This document shows, piece by piece, positions 6,273 to 9,378 of a stretch of DNA of 9,378 nucleotides (its first letter is position 1; each line of letters begins with the position of its first letter). The translations under genes were made by a program, and so were the position numbers. Origin of the DNA: Prosthecobacter debontii (lineage in GTDB: Bacteria; Verrucomicrobiota; Verrucomicrobiia; Verrucomicrobiales; Akkermansiaceae); the NCBI GenBank assembly GCA_945883455.1, contig CAMCXJ010000082.1:1-9378 (forward strand), given 5' to 3'. Under the pieces are notes generated by a model. The model saw only the letters and a program-made list of their open reading frames with translations. It did not search any database and was not told the DNA's origin.

Positions 6273-6284
6273 CGCGAAGATCGT
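6247..6284 (-). terminator. Intrinsic terminator of purH, overlapping the opposing gene
   Basis: Read on the minus strand, ACGATC (6284-6279) pairs with GATCGT (6260-6255). Inside, after a 2x2 internal loop, CGCG (6276-6273) pairs with CGCG (6266-6263) around a six-base loop. The T tract TTTTTT (6252-6247) follows two bases after the stem. The hairpin begins directly after the purH stop codon. Its far arm and T tract lie inside the last codons of the plus-strand secreted-protein gene, whose TAA falls in the loop. On the plus strand no T run follows, so it should end purH transcription only. Confidence 0.7.
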
Positions 6285-7826
6285 TCAATGCCTGAAGTGG
6301 CGGTGGCCGGTGAAGACCATGGCCATCCCTGCCGCATCGGCAGCGGCGATGACTTCCTCATCGCGCATGGAGCCGCCGGGCTGGATGCATGCGGTGGCGC
6401 CCGCGTCGATGGCGGATTGCAGGCCGTCGGCGAAAGGGAACATCGCATCGGAGGCGACCACGCTGCCCTTGAGGTCGAGGCCGGCTTCCTTGGCTTTCCA
6501 GATCGCGATGCGCGAGGAGTCCACCCGGCTCATCTGCCCGGCGCCTATGCCGAGCGTCCTATCGGCGAGGGCATACACGATGGCGTTGGATTTCACGTTC
6601 TTCACGATGCGCCATGCGAAACGCATCGCGCGGATCTCCTCCTGCGTGGGTGGGCGTTTCGTGACGACCTTGCTTTCGAGATCATCCAGGCCCAGCGCGG
6701 TGTGGTCGCGATCCATGACCATCAGGCTGCCGGGGCTGGAACGGATCACTGGCGCTTTTTTCGCGCTCAGGTAGGCGTCGTTCATTTTCATCAGTCGCAG
6801 GTTCTTTTTCTTCTGTAGAAAAGCGCGGGCGTCGGATTCGAAGTCCAGGGCGATGATCACATCGGTAAAAATTTCGGAAATCACGCGGGCAAGTTCGAGG
6901 GTGAGAGGGCGGTTGATCACGATCACGCCACCGAAGGGAGCTTGCCGGTCGGTCTCGAAAGCTTTCTGCCATGCGACGCGGAGATCCTCATCGTCCTGGC
7001 CGACGCCGCAGGGGTTGGTGTGTTTGAGGATTGCGACGGTGGGGCGGACGAAATCGAGGATGAGGTCGGCGGCGGCTTCGATATCGATGATGTTGGTGTA
7101 GCTGAGCTCCTTGCCTTGGAGTTGGGTAAAACAGGAGGCAAAATTCCCGTAGAGTGAACATTTCTGATGTGGGTTGTCGCCGTAGCGAAGCTCCTGTTCC
7201 AGCGGTAGGCTGAGCGAGAACGAGCAGCCCGTGCCTTGGCGGCATTGGCCGAGGAAGTTTGTGATCGCGCCGTCGTATTGGGAGGTACGGAGGAAAACTT
7301 TCACGGCAAGCTGCTCGCGTAGACCCTTGGTGGTGCCGCCGTTGTTGTGGCGCATTTCCTCGAGCACAGCCGGGTAGTCGGATGGGGAAACGATCACGGT
7401 CACGTGCGAGTGGTTTTTCGCCGCGCTACGCAGCATCGAGGGGCCTCCGATGTCGATGTTCTCGATCGCCTCCTCCAGCGTGACGCGCGGTTTGGCGACG
7501 GTTTCCTCGAACGGATAGAGGTTCACCACCACCAGATCGATGGGTGGGATACCGTGCTTTTTCGCGTCGGCCACGTGCTGCGGGTCGTCGCGGCGGTGGA
7601 GCAGGCCGCCGTGCACCATGGGATGCAGGGTCTTGAGGCGGCCTTCGAAAAGCTCGGGCGCGCCGGTGTATTCGGATACGTCGATCACTTTCAGACCCGC
7701 GTCGCGCAGCGACTTGGCGGTGCCGCCGGTGGAGAGGAGCTCGACTCCCATTTCCGCGAGTCCCTGTGCGAACTCGACCAGACCTGATTTATCGGAAACG
7801 GAAAGCAACGCCCTTGTGATAGCCAT
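6285..7826 (-). CDS. purH: Bifunctional AICAR transformylase / IMP cyclohydrolase
   Basis: PurH catalyses the last two steps of de novo purine synthesis: formylation of AICAR with 10-formyl-tetrahydrofolate, then ring closure to IMP. The 513-residue protein is full length with both domains. The N-terminal IMP cyclohydrolase part (about 1-195) shows ALLSVSDKSGL (6-16), STGGTA (32-37), EYTGAPELFEGRLKTLHP (52-69), VVVNLYPF (99-106) and IDIGGPSMLRSAAKNH (124-139). The C-terminal AICAR transformylase part shows LRYGDNPHQ (213-221), GKELSYTN (238-245), the catalytic Lys-His in KHTNPCG (268-274), APFGGVIVINR (296-306), LGIGAGQMSR (425-434), SDAMFPFADG (459-468) and PGGSMRD (483-489). The terminal TGHRHFRH is also typical. 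The ATG at 7826 matches the family start; no Shine-Dalgarno is visible. It lies 92 bp downstream of trmO on the same strand and ends in its own terminator. Confidence 0.98.
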   Translation of the reverse strand: MAITRALLSVSDKSGLVEFAQGLAEMGVELLSTGGTAKSLRDAGLKVIDVSEYTGAPELFEGRLKTLHPMVHGGLLHRRDDPQHVADAKKHGIPPIDLVVVNLYPFEETVAKPRVTLEEAIENIDIGGPSMLRSAAKNHSHVTVIVSPSDYPAVLEEMRHNNGGTTKGLREQLAVKVFLRTSQYDGAITNFLGQCRQGTGCSFSLSLPLEQELRYGDNPHQKCSLYGNFASCFTQLQGKELSYTNIIDIEAAADLILDFVRPTVAILKHTNPCGVGQDDEDLRVAWQKAFETDRQAPFGGVIVINRPLTLELARVISEIFTDVIIALDFESDARAFLQKKKNLRLMKMNDAYLSAKKAPVIRSSPGSLMVMDRDHTALGLDDLESKVVTKRPPTQEEIRAMRFAWRIVKNVKSNAIVYALADRTLGIGAGQMSRVDSSRIAIWKAKEAGLDLKGSVVASDAMFPFADGLQSAIDAGATACIQPGGSMRDEEVIAAADAAGMAMVFTGHRHFRH

Positions 7827-7918
7827 GATGTGTTTGAGGTGAAAATGCCAGCGACGGAAACCGCAACAGCACGCCCCAAGTATCGGACACCCAACCGCCT
7901 AGCAAGCGGGAATCTACA

Positions 7919-8614
7919 TCAGGGACCGCCGATTCCGATGATCTGGCAAATGCCTTCCGAGTGACGGAATATTACGTTCCTATCACAAAGTAACGCTCCA
8001 TACATTTTGCTCTCATCCTTCGGCGAGGCGGCGGGGCGTGGATCGAGTGAGAGGGCTTCCATTATGACTCGGCGCGCACGTTTCGGCATTTTCCCAAAAT
8101 CTTCCCGCGCGGTTTCCTGGACGACGACCTCCACCCTTGTGATCGGCTCGCTGGCATAGCCGCCACCGGCATCGGGCAAGGCCTCTATGAACGGGAGATA
8201 CGGCTTCACATCATAGACGGGCGTGCCGTCGACGAGATCGACGCCGGAAACATGCAGTATTGGCGGATCCATCCCGTCCACCATATCCCAAGCGATGCGG
8301 TCCAGCTTTACCAAGGAAAGCCCCAATCCATTCGGTCGGAAGGTGGATCGGCTAGCGAACACTCCCACCCTTTCGTTGCCGCCAAGCCGCGGTGGCCTCA
8401 CCGTTGGGTGCCAGCCCTCGCCCTCGGTTTGATGAAACCCGAAGATCAACCAGACGTGGGAAAAACCCTCTAGTCCGCGCACAGCCTCCGCCGAGCGATA
8501 CGGAGCTAGGAACTCCAGCGTCCCCCAAGCGGATGGGCAAAGTCCCGGTTGACGCGGCACGGCGAATTTCTCCCCGAAGCATGTCCGCAGAAATCCTATC
8601 GGCTCGATCTCCAT
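7919..8614 (-). CDS. trmO: tRNA (N6-threonylcarbamoyladenosine-37) N6-methyltransferase
   Basis: TrmO (YaeB/TsaA family) uses S-adenosylmethionine to methylate t6A at position 37 of certain ANN-decoding tRNAs. The 231-residue protein is close to the E. coli length and has the expected beta-barrel domain plus C-terminal extension. Visible family signatures: IEPIGFLRTCFGEKFAVPRQ (3-22), FSHVWLIFGFHQ (51-62), RLGGN (76-80), VGVFASRSTFRPNGLGLS (83-100), GVDLVDGTPVYDVKPYLPF (124-142), and in the C-terminal domain LDPRPA (190-195). The ATG at 8614 gives the usual MEIEPIG N-terminus. No Shine-Dalgarno precedes it. It lies 64 bp after the stop of the preceding gene with an intrinsic terminator between, so it probably has its own promoter, which I could not identify. 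Read-through into purH 92 bp downstream is possible. Confidence 0.95.
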   Translation of the reverse strand: MEIEPIGFLRTCFGEKFAVPRQPGLCPSAWGTLEFLAPYRSAEAVRGLEGFSHVWLIFGFHQTEGEGWHPTVRPPRLGGNERVGVFASRSTFRPNGLGLSLVKLDRIAWDMVDGMDPPILHVSGVDLVDGTPVYDVKPYLPFIEALPDAGGGYASEPITRVEVVVQETAREDFGKMPKRARRVIMEALSLDPRPAASPKDESKMYGALLCDRNVIFRHSEGICQIIGIGGP

Positions 8615-8630
8615 GGCTTGTCTGTTAACG

Positions 8631-8664
8631 AAAAATCCCTCAGCTCCGAAAGGAGTGGAGGGAT
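8631..8664 (-). terminator. Intrinsic terminator of the 8679-9378 gene
   Basis: On the minus strand ATCCCTC (8664-8658) pairs with GAGGGAT (8641-8635). Inside, after a 2x2 internal loop, CTCC (8655-8652) pairs with GGAG (8647-8644) around a four-base loop. TTTTT (8635-8631) closes the 3' side, its first T being part of the stem. It begins 14 bases after the stop codon of the upstream gene, as expected for its terminator. Confidence 0.85.
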
Positions 8665-8678
8665 CTACGCGCGCAAGA

Positions 8679-9378
8679 TTATTTGGTTTTGATGTGGATA
8701 CTGCTGTGCACGATACCGCTTTGCTTGCGGGATGTCCACGTCATGGAATCGAACTCGTCACAGGCTTTGATCAGGGACTCCATCTGCGCTTTGCCTTCCT
8801 TGAAGTCGGCGGCGGCGCTTTCCTCGGGGAAGATCTCAGCCGCATTTTTGTCGACCATTTGCAGCATGTCCTTCGCGTAGCTAGTGATCGCGTTGAAGTT
8901 CACGTAGAACTTAACGCCCTCGCCAGTCTCTCCGCCCGCCGCGGCCTTGGTCATGAGATCCGTGGCGTGTGTCTTCGAGGTCGAGGCTGCGAACCAGTCG
9001 TCGCTCACTGTGACTGATGGCAGGAAATCATCTTGGAAGAAGGGGAAGGAGAAGAACCAGGTGGTCATATCGTCCTTTTCAGAGCTGATCGGCTTCTGCA
9101 TCGGGATTTTCTCACCGGTCATCTCGCTCATCTTGGCGAACAGTGAAGTGGTGTGCGTGTTCATCTTGTTCCAAGACTCCTTCAGTTTAACGCGATCCTT
9201 GACAGGAGCCAACATGGTGATGCGGGGCGCTTTCGCTTCATCCACCACCTTTTGCGGTATTCCGGGAACAGCAGGCATGCTACCTTTCAGATCCATCACG
9301 ATCGCCATCTCATTGTGGAGACCACCCGACATTGCACTGCCCATCGCGGTCGAAATTCCGACCATATCTTCGAGAAAC
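8679..9378 (-). CDS. Protein of unknown function, C-terminal part (5' end cut by window)
   Basis: The frame stays open to the right edge, and codons FLED precede the first methionine at 9365, so that ATG is probably internal. The 232 visible residues show no domain I can name. They begin FLEDMVGISTAMGSAMSGG, include NEMAIVMDLKGSMP with VPGIPQ just after, and continue with TTWFFSFPFFQDD and PSVTVSDDWFAAS. A long helical, Lys/Glu/Met-rich part follows (about 150-210), and the end is SGIVHSSIHIKTK. The pattern of an assessed-performance core (VTVSDDWFAAS, then a region of helices) suggests a folded extracytoplasmic domain, but no signal peptide is visible because the N-terminus is missing. No transmembrane segment appears in the visible part. 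It ends in TAA at 8681-8679 with its own terminator, so it closes its transcription unit before trmO. Function unknown. Confidence 0.8.
   Translation of the reverse strand, partial: FLEDMVGISTAMGSAMSGGLHNEMAIVMDLKGSMPAVPGIPQKVVDEAKAPRITMLAPVKDRVKLKESWNKMNTHTTSLFAKMSEMTGEKIPMQKPISSEKDDMTTWFFSFPFFQDDFLPSVTVSDDWFAASTSKTHATDLMTKAAAGGETGEGVKFYVNFNAITSYAKDMLQMVDKNAAEIFPEESAAADFKEGKAQMESLIKACDEFDSMTWTSRKQSGIVHSSIHIKTK

Noticed and set aside
6288..6818. Long plus-strand ORFs opposite purH
   Set aside because: purH is conserved through its full length on the other strand, and these frames show no independent motif.
7827..7918. Purine riboswitch or promoter before purH
   Set aside because: The 92-bp gap holds only a 4-bp CCGC/GCGG stem with no T tract, and no convincing -10/-35 pair. 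It is too short and unstructured to support a riboswitch call.
1..9378. Mobile element, CRISPR array, tRNA or defence island
   Set aside because: I found no transposase or integrase motifs, regularly spaced repeats, cloverleaf sequences or defence-type domains on either strand.

Overview
The window carries ordinary chromosomal housekeeping genes from a moderately GC-rich bacterium. The best guess is a member of the PVC group, probably Verrucomicrobiota. This is inferred from menaquinone genes of a short type, Sec-exported proteins I cannot place in a family, an S11 protein with a long extra N-terminus, and the near absence of Shine-Dalgarno sequences. No 16S gene or other decisive marker is present. 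I see no mobile element, CRISPR array, tRNA, rRNA or defence system.

Layout, left to right. At the left edge is the first 30 codons of a secreted-protein gene (minus, 1-90). It lies directly behind a MoxR-type AAA+ ATPase gene (minus, 110-1201), probably in one operon. A 235-bp divergent region separates moxR from rpsM-rpsK-rpsD (plus, 1437-3117; proteins S13, S11, S4). The rpsM leader holds a terminator-like hairpin with a T tract, and the cluster ends in a strong intrinsic terminator at 3161-3189. rpoA and rplQ, the usual followers, are absent.

Next is a minus-strand menC-menE pair (5309-3249), which makes o-succinylbenzoate and activates it to the CoA ester for menaquinone synthesis. A secreted protein of unknown function (plus, 5445-6272) is divergent from menC. 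It meets purH (minus, 6285-7826) tail to tail with 12 bp between the stop codons. The purH terminator hairpin straddles that junction, and its T tract lies inside the last codons of the opposing gene. Beyond purH are a trmO/tsaA tRNA methyltransferase gene (minus, 7919-8614), an intrinsic terminator (8631-8664), and the 3' part of another gene of unknown function (minus, 8679-9378) cut by the right edge.

The genes serve separate processes: translation, AAA+ chaperoning, menaquinone synthesis, purine synthesis and tRNA modification. I did not find a previously undescribed system. The most interesting points are the leader hairpin before rpsM, the S11 N-terminal extension, the shortened r-protein cluster, and the purH terminator embedded in the convergent gene. 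No gap between genes exceeds 300 bp.
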